Source of the DNA: Bacilli bacterium
GTDB taxonomy: Bacteria; Bacillota_I; Bacilli_A; RF39; UBA660
Direction of reading: 5' to 3'
DNA: 19,115 bases
Assembly (NCBI GenBank): GCA_016296185.1
Contig: JAEDJT010000030.1
Coordinates: 1 to 19,115, forward strand
Below, piece after piece: positions 6,685 through 13,309 of the stretch; the first letter of the stretch is position 1; the number at the start of each line of letters is the position of its first letter. A model generated the notes under the pieces. It was given only the letters and a program-made list of their open reading frames with translations, had not been told where the DNA came from and made no database searches. A program made the translations under genes and the position numbers.

Positions 6685-7188
6685 TTATCTCCCCTTTCTA
6701 TATATTCTTCTTACTTCATTAACATGTTCAGGTAGTATACCTTTTTTCCAATCTGTTTGAATCAAATGATCTTTCTTTGTTAATAAATCATATGTTTCAT
6801 CATCAAATATACAATACTTTGTTACTTCAGGATGTTCATGTAAATAACATTCAATATCCCATTCTTTCCACATTTCTTGTCCTCCACCTTTACTAGGATT
6901 TGGAATACATGGAGTAACATCTATTAAATCAATTCCATTATCATATAACATTTCAACTAATCTATATAAAGATTTAGAAACATAGCCATATTCTAAACCC
7001 AATTTCCATGAAGAACTTAATACAACCTTAGAATATGTTTCTTCACATATTTTAGCTAAAATCTTAACCTTTTCAGGATCAACACCAACTATTTCATTCT
7101 TATTATTATAATTATAATTAGACATATATTCATCATCAAAACATTTATGATTTAATACTCCATCTACATCTAAAAATATAACTCTCAT
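6685..7188 (-). CDS. HAD-superfamily phosphatase-like protein (HAD_SAK type)
   Basis: A 167-residue protein. Motif I is FLDVDGVLN (D7, D9), motif II VVLSSSWK, and motif IV the acidic CIFDDE. No cap domain is obvious. The layout resembles the small HAD domain found in Swiss-army-knife RNA-repair proteins and stand-alone relatives; a nucleotide or nucleic-acid end phosphatase is plausible but not shown. The ATG at 7188 follows the stop of the 304-residue gene by one base and uses an AGAAGGT site in that gene's last codons. It is the middle gene of a three-gene operon. Confidence 0.82.
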   Translation of the reverse strand: MRVIFLDVDGVLNHKCFDDEYMSNYNYNNKNEIVGVDPEKVKILAKICEETYSKVVLSSSWKLGLEYGYVSKSLYRLVEMLYDNGIDLIDVTPCIPNPSKGGGQEMWKEWDIECYLHEHPEVTKYCIFDDETYDLLTKKDHLIQTDWKKGILPEHVNEVRRIYRKGR

Positions 7189-7189
7189 A

Positions 7190-8104
7190 TTAAACCTTCT
7201 TTAATGTATTAACTTCTTCACTAACCATATTATTAATAATCTTTTCAACTTCTTCTTTATTCTTTAATAATTCTCTTAAAGTATTCATATCTTTATCACA
7301 CACTTCAAAATATAAATATGTAATAACATTATCTAATAATACATTACCCATTTGTTCTCTTTGAAATAAACTCTTATTAAATAAAGTTAATAATTTTTTA
7401 ATACATAACAAATAGTAATAATCTAAGTTAGGAAGTTCTGTTCTATAATCTATTCTATGTAATATTCTATATGCATTAGGATAATCACCAGTACTTAATG
7501 AACTAAATACTTCATCTTCTAATGTTTCACCAGTACCTGTATTACCAAAATAAGGTTTAGTTAAATTCTTTTCTTTAACTAACATAGTAGTATCCAAAAT
7601 ATCCTTACATACTTTACTATACCAATTATCATAACCTACACTATTTTCAATATCTAATCTAGAATTAAATAAATTATTTAATCTATAATATGATTTTATA
7701 TCTAAATCTTCTATTCCATCAACAACATCTTTAATCTCAATATTAATATTTCTAATATCAGTATTAGCTTTATCTAATTCTAAAATATCATCTACTAAAT
7801 ATAAATATGTTTGAAATTCTTCAGGATCATTAGCTCTATCTATAGTTAATTCTAAATACTTTTTAGCATTTACCATATCATATTGTCTTAAAGCTAAAAA
7901 TACTCTTCTAAAATAATCAGATTCATTACAATCATATTCAGAAGTAAACCTAATCTTTTTACCATTTCTAGTATTTCTATAAATATTAACTAATTGTAAT
8001 GCATATAATTCTAATCTAGATAATTTTTTTTCATTTTTACATTTAACAAGATATTCTCTTAATTCATCATATCTTCTTTCATATACTAAATCATGTATAG
8101 ACAT
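7190..8104 (-). CDS. predicted all-helical protein, unknown
   Basis: A 304-residue soluble protein with no signal or TM segment, predicted to be almost entirely alpha-helical. Repeated Tyr/Leu-rich helix pairs (for example DYFRRVFLALRQYDMVNAKKY and DYYYLLCIKKLLTLF) suggest a TPR-like or other helical-repeat scaffold. No catalytic motif was recognised. AAGGGAG lies 8 bases before ATG 8104, and a good promoter (TTGATA-16-TATAAT) lies within 55 bases. It heads the operon with the HAD and GNAT genes, so it may act as a partner or scaffold for them (inference). Confidence 0.75.
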   Translation of the reverse strand: MSIHDLVYERRYDELREYLVKCKNEKKLSRLELYALQLVNIYRNTRNGKKIRFTSEYDCNESDYFRRVFLALRQYDMVNAKKYLELTIDRANDPEEFQTYLYLVDDILELDKANTDIRNINIEIKDVVDGIEDLDIKSYYRLNNLFNSRLDIENSVGYDNWYSKVCKDILDTTMLVKEKNLTKPYFGNTGTGETLEDEVFSSLSTGDYPNAYRILHRIDYRTELPNLDYYYLLCIKKLLTLFNKSLFQREQMGNVLLDNVITYLYFEVCDKDMNTLRELLKNKEEVEKIINNMVSEEVNTLKKV

Positions 8105-8129
8105 AAACTCAACTCCCTTAGTTCATCAT

Positions 8130-8157
8130 ATTATACAATATTTGACACAAATATCAA
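8130..8157 (-). promoter_or_regulatory. minus-strand promoter of the 8104-6093 operon
   Basis: Minus strand: TTGATA (8157-8152), 16-base spacer, perfect TATAAT (8135-8130). It interlocks with the plus-strand promoter at 8142-8169, each -35 lying in the other's spacer. Confidence 0.75.
8138..8154. promoter_or_regulatory. palindromic operator candidate between divergent promoters
   Basis: A perfect inverted repeat, ATATTTG-ACA-CAAATAT, 17 bp. It fully covers the plus-strand -35 and half of the minus-strand -35. Size and position suit a dimeric repressor that would control both genes at once; the regulator is unknown. Confidence 0.5.
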
Positions 8158-8169
8158 TATGAATATAAT
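8142..8169 (+). promoter_or_regulatory. consensus promoter of the metallophosphoesterase gene
   Basis: Perfect TTGACA (8142-8147), 16-base spacer, perfect TATAAT (8164-8169). Predicted start is near 8176, about 16 bases before ATG 8192. It is the best promoter in the window. Confidence 0.85.
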
Positions 8170-8191
8170 ATCTTCTAAAGGAGGAATTGAT

Positions 8192-9043
8192 ATGAGATTA
8201 TTTGATGTTTATCACAATCATGAAGAAGCACATTTAGATTTTAAAAAAAGAATAACAAATGAAACAATATATGAATTAGCTACTCAATTCGAATTAGAAC
8301 CAGAATATATAATCTATTTATTATTAAAATTTGATATACAAAAAGATCCTTATGTAGAACAAAAAATAAAAGAACATTATAGTAATAATCATATTAATTC
8401 AAATATAACTTTAGTAATAGCAGATACACATATTGGAGCATATACAGAAGATATTAACTTAGTAGCATGTGCATATAACTATGCTTATCAACATAATATT
8501 AAAAATATAATTCATTTAGGAGATTTAGTCCAAAGTACATTAGATACACCAAATATAAAAGAAAAAGATATAGATAAACAATTATCTAAATCTTTAGATA
8601 TCTTTAAATCTACACCTGATATTAATACACATATATTATTAGGAAATCATGATTATTACTTACCTGTTGATAAATATGAATATTTAAAACAAGAATTAAT
8701 AAATCTTAAAAATACTATTTACTTAGGTAGAAGATATTCATATATATCATTATGTGATAATGATCCAATTAGATTAAACCATAATATAAATTGTCTATGT
8801 AATGAATTAACACCTACTCTACCAGTTAATTTAACATTAGAAGGTCATCACCATGAATACTATTTTGAAAAATATAATCAAAAAAATAATATATTTGTAC
8901 CACAATTATCTAATCCATATGGATTACCTGGTTTCTTTATAGTAGAAACAACTGGTACAGAATTTATAATTAAACATATTGGTATAACACCTCAATACAC
9001 CTTAAAAGAAAAAGATATTAAAGTACTAAAAAAAGAGTATTAA
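8192..9043 (+). CDS. calcineurin-like metallophosphoesterase
   Basis: This 283-residue protein carries all the main dimetal motifs: ADTH (D78, H80), GDLV (G110, D111), GNHD (N152, H153, D154) and GHHH (H219, H221). It is probably a cytoplasmic Mn/Fe-dependent phosphodiesterase or phosphatase; substrate unknown. The N-terminal 70 residues are helical, with no membrane segment. ATG 8192 follows AAAGGAGG at the right distance; an open frame further upstream runs across the promoter and is not used. It is one of two plus-strand genes, divergent from the helical-protein operon and convergent with the lipoprotein gene, with a shared hairpin at its stop codon. Confidence 0.88.
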   Translation: MRLFDVYHNHEEAHLDFKKRITNETIYELATQFELEPEYIIYLLLKFDIQKDPYVEQKIKEHYSNNHINSNITLVIADTHIGAYTEDINLVACAYNYAYQHNIKNIIHLGDLVQSTLDTPNIKEKDIDKQLSKSLDIFKSTPDINTHILLGNHDYYLPVDKYEYLKQELINLKNTIYLGRRYSYISLCDNDPIRLNHNINCLCNELTPTLPVNLTLEGHHHEYYFEKYNQKNNIFVPQLSNPYGLPGFFIVETTGTEFIIKHIGITPQYTLKEKDIKVLKKEY

Positions 9044-9058
9044 TTTAATACTCTTTTT
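9029..9058. terminator. bidirectional terminator between metallophosphoesterase and lipoprotein genes
   Basis: GAGTATTA (9035-9042) pairs with TAATACTC (9046-9053) around a 3-base loop, flanked by A6 on the left and T5 on the right. It can therefore work on both strands. The plus-strand stop codon lies in the hairpin. Confidence 0.8.
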
Positions 9059-9064
9059 AAGTTC

Positions 9065-9820
9065 TTATTTTTTCTTAGTAGCAAGTGCAATAATAACACC
9101 TAAAATAAATACAATACCTACACCAGCAGCAATATAAACTGATAATTTGATTTTTTCATCATCTTCAGAATCATTAATTTTTTTAGGTTCTTTAATTAGT
9201 TTTAATTCAAATTCATAATCTACTTTGTTATCAACACCATATTTTAAATTCCAAGTTAAAGTTTTTCCATCATTAGATACTTCATCAGCATTATTACTAA
9301 TTGATTCTCTTGGTAATGTAACTGTATATTTTAAATCTAACATTTTATTTAGTTCATCATTACTAATTGTTTCATCTTCATCTTCTTCACTAGAAAAATC
9401 AAAATTCATAATTGATTTATATTTACTTCCATTTTTAGTAAACCATTTAGTATCAATATCTTCATCATCTACTAATACATCTGTAGCTATACCATCTTCA
9501 GAAACTAAATCATCAATATTATCAAATGTCTTTGAAATCTTAACACCTTGATAATCATATTCATCAGTTTTTTCTGAATATTCTTCTACTTTATATCCTT
9601 TCTCTTTTAATTCCTTGAAATCATCTACAGTAATACTTGAACTTTCACCATCTTCTGAATACTCATTTAAAGTGTCCATAGTTTCTTTATCTATAGCATA
9701 AATCATAACAAAATCAACTGTTTTATCATCGCCAATAGACATTTCCATATTCATCTTATAGCATCCAGTTAAGAATAATGCAGCTAAAAGTACTAATGCA
9801 ACTCTTAATGCTTTCTTCAC
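9065..9820 (-). CDS. LppM-like lipoprotein with C-terminal TM helix
   Basis: A 251-residue exported protein. The start is GTG 9820, 8 bases after AGAAGGAG; upstream in-frame codons would ruin the signal. The signal peptide KKALRVALVLLAALFLTGC has a clear lipobox with Cys20. The mature part opens YKMNMEMSIGDDKTVDFVMIYAI, the pattern of LppM/DUF3153-type lipoproteins. An acidic central region rich in Asp and Glu follows. The end is a second membrane helix (about 227-248) with KKK on the cytoplasmic side. It is thus held by both lipid and helix. Function in this lineage is unknown. It faces the divergent PAP2-like gene across 97 bases. Confidence 0.82.
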   Translation of the reverse strand: MKKALRVALVLLAALFLTGCYKMNMEMSIGDDKTVDFVMIYAIDKETMDTLNEYSEDGESSSITVDDFKELKEKGYKVEEYSEKTDEYDYQGVKISKTFDNIDDLVSEDGIATDVLVDDEDIDTKWFTKNGSKYKSIMNFDFSSEEDEDETISNDELNKMLDLKYTVTLPRESISNNADEVSNDGKTLTWNLKYGVDNKVDYEFELKLIKEPKKINDSEDDEKIKLSVYIAAGVGIVFILGVIIALATKKK

Positions 9821-9884
9821 AATTATCACTCCTTCTATAATTAACATAACATATATCATAGTTAATGTCATTATCTTTTTTTTA

Positions 9885-9893
9885 TGATAAAAT
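9885..9893 (+). promoter_or_regulatory. candidate extended -10 for the PAP2-like gene
   Basis: TGATAAAAT lies 25 bases before ATG 9918. No clear -35 is seen. Confidence 0.35.
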
Positions 9894-9917
9894 ATATATA
9901 AGATAAGGAAGTATGTT

Positions 9918-10490
9918 ATGAGAAAATTATCTAATTCAGCAGAACTAATACTATTAGTTATTTGTTTATTATTAACAATTGTAATAACACTATTATTACA
10001 TAATCCAATATTAGTACAAATTGATCAAATATTAAAAACACCATTTGATTATATTCAAAATCCAATGTTAACCAATATACTTGCTAATATATGTAGTTTA
10101 GTAAATGCTAAAAATATTTTTATAATATGTTTATTACTAGCAATAATATTTAATAAACATAAATCAGGTATTCATATATTTTTTAATTATTATGCTGTAT
10201 ACCTATTCTTAAATATATTTAATATACCTGGAGTTAGAAGTACTTATCCAAGTCATTTAATTCTATTAACAGTTGCATCTGTAGGTTTATTAATACATTT
10301 TATATATGCACATACATCATTCTCAAAAGGACTTAGAAATTTACTAGCTACTATATGTATAATATTTATAATAATAATTACATTAGCTAGATTATATTTA
10401 GGAGTATGTTATCCATTAGATGCTATAGCAGCATTAACAATCGGATACATAGAGTTATTTATATATAAAAAATTAATATTAAGAAAATAA
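9918..10490 (+). CDS. PAP2-like membrane protein with altered active site
   Basis: A 190-residue protein with about five to six TM helices. The last third matches the PAP2 lipid phosphatase layout: YPSH at 110-113 stands where PSGH is expected, and AR-x5-C-xxx-D (R158, C164, D168 in ARLYLGVCYPLD) where the third motif SR-x5-H-xxx-D is expected. The nucleophilic His is Cys here and the KxxxxxxRP motif is missing. It is therefore either a pseudo-enzyme or a changed chemistry. AAGGAAG lies 6 bases before the ATG. It is convergent with the YkgJ-like gene; the two share a terminator. No sign of frameshift. Confidence 0.75.
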   Translation: MRKLSNSAELILLVICLLLTIVITLLLHNPILVQIDQILKTPFDYIQNPMLTNILANICSLVNAKNIFIICLLLAIIFNKHKSGIHIFFNYYAVYLFLNIFNIPGVRSTYPSHLILLTVASVGLLIHFIYAHTSFSKGLRNLLATICIIFIIIITLARLYLGVCYPLDAIAALTIGYIELFIYKKLILRK

Positions 10491-10517
10491 AAAGAAGACT
10501 ATTGTCTTCTTTTTTTT
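10489..10517. terminator. bidirectional terminator, PAP2-like / YkgJ-like genes
   Basis: GAAGAC (10494-10499) and GTCTTC (10504-10509) around loop TATT, with A5 before and T8 after. The arms encode the last residues (KKRRQ, stop) of the minus-strand gene. Confidence 0.85.
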
Positions 10518-11149
10518 AGTACTAATGGATTACTATTTACTCTAGCTCTAGCTTTCTTAAATTCATCTGGAAATATTTCAACTAAATCATTAAAACAAGC
10601 TAATATATCTGCTATTTCTATTGGAGAAACACCATCAAAATTTTCAGTTAATATATCAAAAAATACATTTTCAACATCTAATCTAAATCTAGAATCAACA
10701 CTCATACCAGAATATCTTTTAACTAATTTAGATAAAATATTTTGATAATCATTCCATTTAGCAACTTCTACTCTAGGATCTAATAATGGAGAACATTTCA
10801 TATTTTCTCCAGGAATTAAATTAACACCCCCACTAGGTCTTTTAGAAATATCATACATACAACCTGTATCAGTTAACATTGAACATTGTTTCTTCATAGA
10901 AAATAAATCAATAACATCTCTATCAACATTTCTAGCTCTCAAATATAAAAATGGTGTACAACATTTTTTACCATTATTTAATTTACTAAATTGAATAGCT
11001 GCAACAATTGATACATTACCAGTATCTAATAACTTAGATAGATTTTCTTTATTAATAACATCAAGATCACTAACGTAATAATCACAACCACTCTTCTTAC
11101 AACAAAAGCCGCCACATTTTTTACATATATCTTTATTTTCATATTCCAT
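10499..11149 (-). CDS. YkgJ-like Zn/Fe-cluster protein (CxxCxxxCC type)
   Basis: A 216-residue protein. The N-terminal CKKCGGFCCKKSGC is followed by KKCCTPF, then QCSMLTDTGCMYDISKRP and MKCSPL. This is the pattern of the putative zinc- or iron-chelating domain of YkgJ/FliB-type proteins, although the usual Cys after RP is replaced by Gly-Gly and the next Cys comes later. The remaining 90 residues are helical and lack Cys. A metal-dependent modifying or repair role is guessed for the family; nothing firmer can be said. ATG 11149 is preferred to GTG 11158, which lies in GGGTG. TGATAATAT upstream may be its extended -10. Confidence 0.72.
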   Translation of the reverse strand: MEYENKDICKKCGGFCCKKSGCDYYVSDLDVINKENLSKLLDTGNVSIVAAIQFSKLNNGKKCCTPFLYLRARNVDRDVIDLFSMKKQCSMLTDTGCMYDISKRPSGGVNLIPGENMKCSPLLDPRVEVAKWNDYQNILSKLVKRYSGMSVDSRFRLDVENVFFDILTENFDGVSPIEIADILACFNDLVEIFPDEFKKARARVNSNPLVLKKRRQ

Positions 11150-11193
11150 AAAAATCACCCTTTTTTAATTGCGAAATATATATTATCACATCT

Positions 11194-11223
11194 AAAAAAA
11201 AAGACAAGTATTCTTGTCTTTTT
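11194..11223 (-). terminator. intrinsic terminator of the ClpX-like gene
   Basis: AAAAAGACAAG (arm) - TATT - CTTGTCTTTTT, with GACAAG at 11203-11208 and CTTGTC at 11213-11218, then nine T on the minus strand. It touches the stop codon at 11224-11222. Confidence 0.85.
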
Positions 11224-12799
11224 ATGATAAATCAAAAGTTCCTTTTGATGCAGTATCTCTTGTTAATTTTAAAGTATGATATATATGTTCCTTATCTTGA
11301 CAAATACTTGATTCAGCATCAAGGAAAGAATCAGAAACAATATTATTTACATCTCTCATACTTTGTTGTTCTTTACTTAATAAAGCTAATACACCTTCTA
11401 CAAAATCATCATCACCAATAACATCTATACCAAATTGCTCTTTTAGTCTTTCTTTTTCCAATTGATAAACACTTAATTTAGAATATAAAATAATTCTTTT
11501 TTTATCCTCTTCAGTTAAATCTTTATAAGGAATAAAATGTCTAAATCTATCTAACAATTCTTTAGAAAAATAACCACTTTCAACCAATAATTTTTTATCA
11601 AAAACTGGATCAGGAGCTGCTTCAGCACCAAATCCCATTAACTTAGGTTTTGTAGTATAAGCTTCACTAAATGCACCTAAACCAATTTTACTTGCCATAG
11701 ATGTATTAAAAACTTTAGTAGCTTTTAACTGTCTTGTAATTACAAAATCAGAACCATCTAATAATTTTAAAAATATATCTACTACAGATTCTTTAGTATC
11801 TAAATGATTTTTACCTAATTTATCAAATTCATCAAATACTAATATAGACTTTTGAGCTTTTTCAATATCATTTTTACATTCTTCAATTAAACCTTCAAAG
11901 ATATCTTCAATAGTAGTACCTTGAATTCCTTCAGGTACTAAATTACATGCATTAATATCTCTAAAAGGAATATTAAAATATTTAGATGCAACTTCAAAAG
12001 TAGCTGTCTTACCTGTACCTGTAGGTCCTGGTATTAAAATAGATCTAGTACCATATTTAGGTGTAGAAGTATAATTCATATATAAAATAGTAGCAATTTT
12101 TTCTAACTCTTTATCATGTCCAATAATACGTTCTTTTAAATAATTAAGTAAACCAGTCATTGAAAAACCACTTTTATCAACATCAACTAAAGCTTCAGGT
12201 TTAGGAACAGCTATATTAGGAGCTGTTGCAATGTTAGTAGTAATCTCAGTAACATGACCATCTTTAACTAATATAGATTGAATTCCATTATTTAATCTTC
12301 TTTCATCAAAATTAGCTAATCTATCCATATGTGTAGTAATGAATTCATTCTTTTCTTTATTATCCATACCTAGTAATATTTCACATATTGCTTTATTTAA
12401 TATTAAACTAGTTTCACCATCTATATATTGATATAATTCTTTTTCATGTAATGTATCTTCAAACATATCAAATAAACTTGAAGTAACTCTTTCACCATCT
12501 CTAATAATAGAAACTTTATCTTCTTGATCCATAAAGAAAAAATTAATTACTTCATCATCAGTATATGTTTTTTCATCACAATTATATATTTTTCTTAATT
12601 CTTCAATTGAATAAGCATCAGTAATAATATATTTTCCATCTAATATAGGATTAGTAACATATGTATATACTTGATCTTTAGTTTCAAAGTATTCTCCACC
12701 AGGTTGTAAATCACCTTGTACTAAACCATTTGAAACAGGATATAAAAAATCAATATCTTCATTTATTCTTACTCTCTTTTGTTTAATTGCATATTTCAT
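11222..12799 (-). CDS. ClpX-like AAA+ ATPase without zinc finger
   Basis: A 525-residue protein. Residues 220-510 form an AAA+ core of the ClpX/HslU type: IIGHDKELEKIA at the entry, Walker A GPTGTGKT at 258-265, Walker B ILVFDEFDK (D323, E324), LLDRF for the arginine-finger region, then a C-terminal sensor-2-like helical lid. The first 210 residues are not the ClpX zinc-binding domain and have no Cys4 cluster; they look like a separate substrate or partner domain. The ClpP-binding IGF loop is not seen. It is most likely a stand-alone unfoldase or remodeller rather than housekeeping clpX. The Shine-Dalgarno is an unusual run of six G. A hairpin terminator overlaps its stop. Confidence 0.83.
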   Translation of the reverse strand: MKYAIKQKRVRINEDIDFLYPVSNGLVQGDLQPGGEYFETKDQVYTYVTNPILDGKYIITDAYSIEELRKIYNCDEKTYTDDEVINFFFMDQEDKVSIIRDGERVTSSLFDMFEDTLHEKELYQYIDGETSLILNKAICEILLGMDNKEKNEFITTHMDRLANFDERRLNNGIQSILVKDGHVTEITTNIATAPNIAVPKPEALVDVDKSGFSMTGLLNYLKERIIGHDKELEKIATILYMNYTSTPKYGTRSILIPGPTGTGKTATFEVASKYFNIPFRDINACNLVPEGIQGTTIEDIFEGLIEECKNDIEKAQKSILVFDEFDKLGKNHLDTKESVVDIFLKLLDGSDFVITRQLKATKVFNTSMASKIGLGAFSEAYTTKPKLMGFGAEAAPDPVFDKKLLVESGYFSKELLDRFRHFIPYKDLTEEDKKRIILYSKLSVYQLEKERLKEQFGIDVIGDDDFVEGVLALLSKEQQSMRDVNNIVSDSFLDAESSICQDKEHIYHTLKLTRDTASKGTFDLS

Positions 12800-12844
12800 C
12801 GTTATCCCCCCGATAATATTCTCTATTATAAACTAAAAACAAAT

Positions 12845-12870
12845 AAAAAAAAATAGTAATAATACTATTT
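12845..12870 (-). terminator. intrinsic terminator of the GNAT-like gene
   Basis: AAATAGTA (12851-12858) pairs with TACTATTT (12863-12870), loop ATAA, followed on the minus strand by a T-tract. The stop codon 12867-12865 is in the arm. Confidence 0.75.
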
Positions 12871-13248
12871 TGCAAAATAATATAGAACTATTATCGTAAT
12901 AAATAAAATTATTAATCCAATTAAATTACTATAATCATTTTTCTTCTCAATTACTATTTCATCTTTAATCATATAATCATTCATAACAACTAATTTCTTT
13001 TTATTTTTATCTCTAGCTATATTAGCACTATGTTTAATAATAAAATCATAAACTTCTTGATTATCATCTACAACATATATTTCATTAATAAACATTGCTT
13101 TTTTACCTTGATAACTTTTATCATAAAAATAATATTTAAAAATACCTACAACTTCTTTATCTTTTTCAACAACTAAATATTCTTTAATATTATTAACATT
13201 TCTATTTAATAATTGAACATCTTTATTAGTACATTTTCTTATTTTCAT
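12865..13248 (-). CDS. tail-anchored GNAT-like protein, probably degenerate
   Basis: A 127-residue protein. The strand pattern EYLVVEKDKEVVGIFKYYFYD then MFINEIYVVDDNQEVYDFIIKHSANIARDKNKKKLVV follows a GNAT fold. The acetyl-CoA phosphate loop (Q/RxxGxG/A) is absent. The last 20 residues (about 106-125) are one TM helix ending YYFAK, so the domain is anchored by its C-terminus and faces the cytoplasm. A role as a non-catalytic membrane partner is a guess. ATG 13248 is preferred to GTG 13257, which is inside AGGTG. It has its own compact promoter right after the serpin terminator. Confidence 0.7.
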   Translation of the reverse strand: MKIRKCTNKDVQLLNRNVNNIKEYLVVEKDKEVVGIFKYYFYDKSYQGKKAMFINEIYVVDDNQEVYDFIIKHSANIARDKNKKKLVVMNDYMIKDEIVIEKKNDYSNLIGLIILFITIIVLYYFAK

Positions 13249-13265
13249 GACTATCACCTATATAA

Positions 13266-13274
13266 ATTATAGCA
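13266..13274 (-). promoter_or_regulatory. extended -10 promoter of the GNAT-like gene
   Basis: Minus strand TGCTATAAT, then 6 bases, then AGGTGATAGTC and ATG. It lies just after the serpin T-tract, with no clear -35. Confidence 0.6.
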
Positions 13275-13277
13275 CAT

Positions 13278-13305
13278 AAAAAAAGTTATCTTTCGATAAC
13301 TTTTT
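13278..13305 (-). terminator. intrinsic terminator of the serpin gene
   Basis: An 11-bp perfect hairpin, arms 13280-13290 and 13295-13305 (core GTTATC-TTTC-GATAAC), followed by a seven-T run on the minus strand. It begins 5 bases after the stop codon. Confidence 0.85.
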
Positions 13306-13309
13306 AAAA

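Noticed and set aside
9225..9551. Plus-strand open frame of 108 codons inside the lipoprotein gene
   Set aside because: Ser-rich translation that mirrors the Asp/Glu codons of the real gene on the other strand; no ribosome site.
11224..11421. Plus-strand open frame of 65 codons at the end of the ClpX-like gene
   Set aside because: Antisense shadow of a well-supported AAA+ gene; starts within its terminator.
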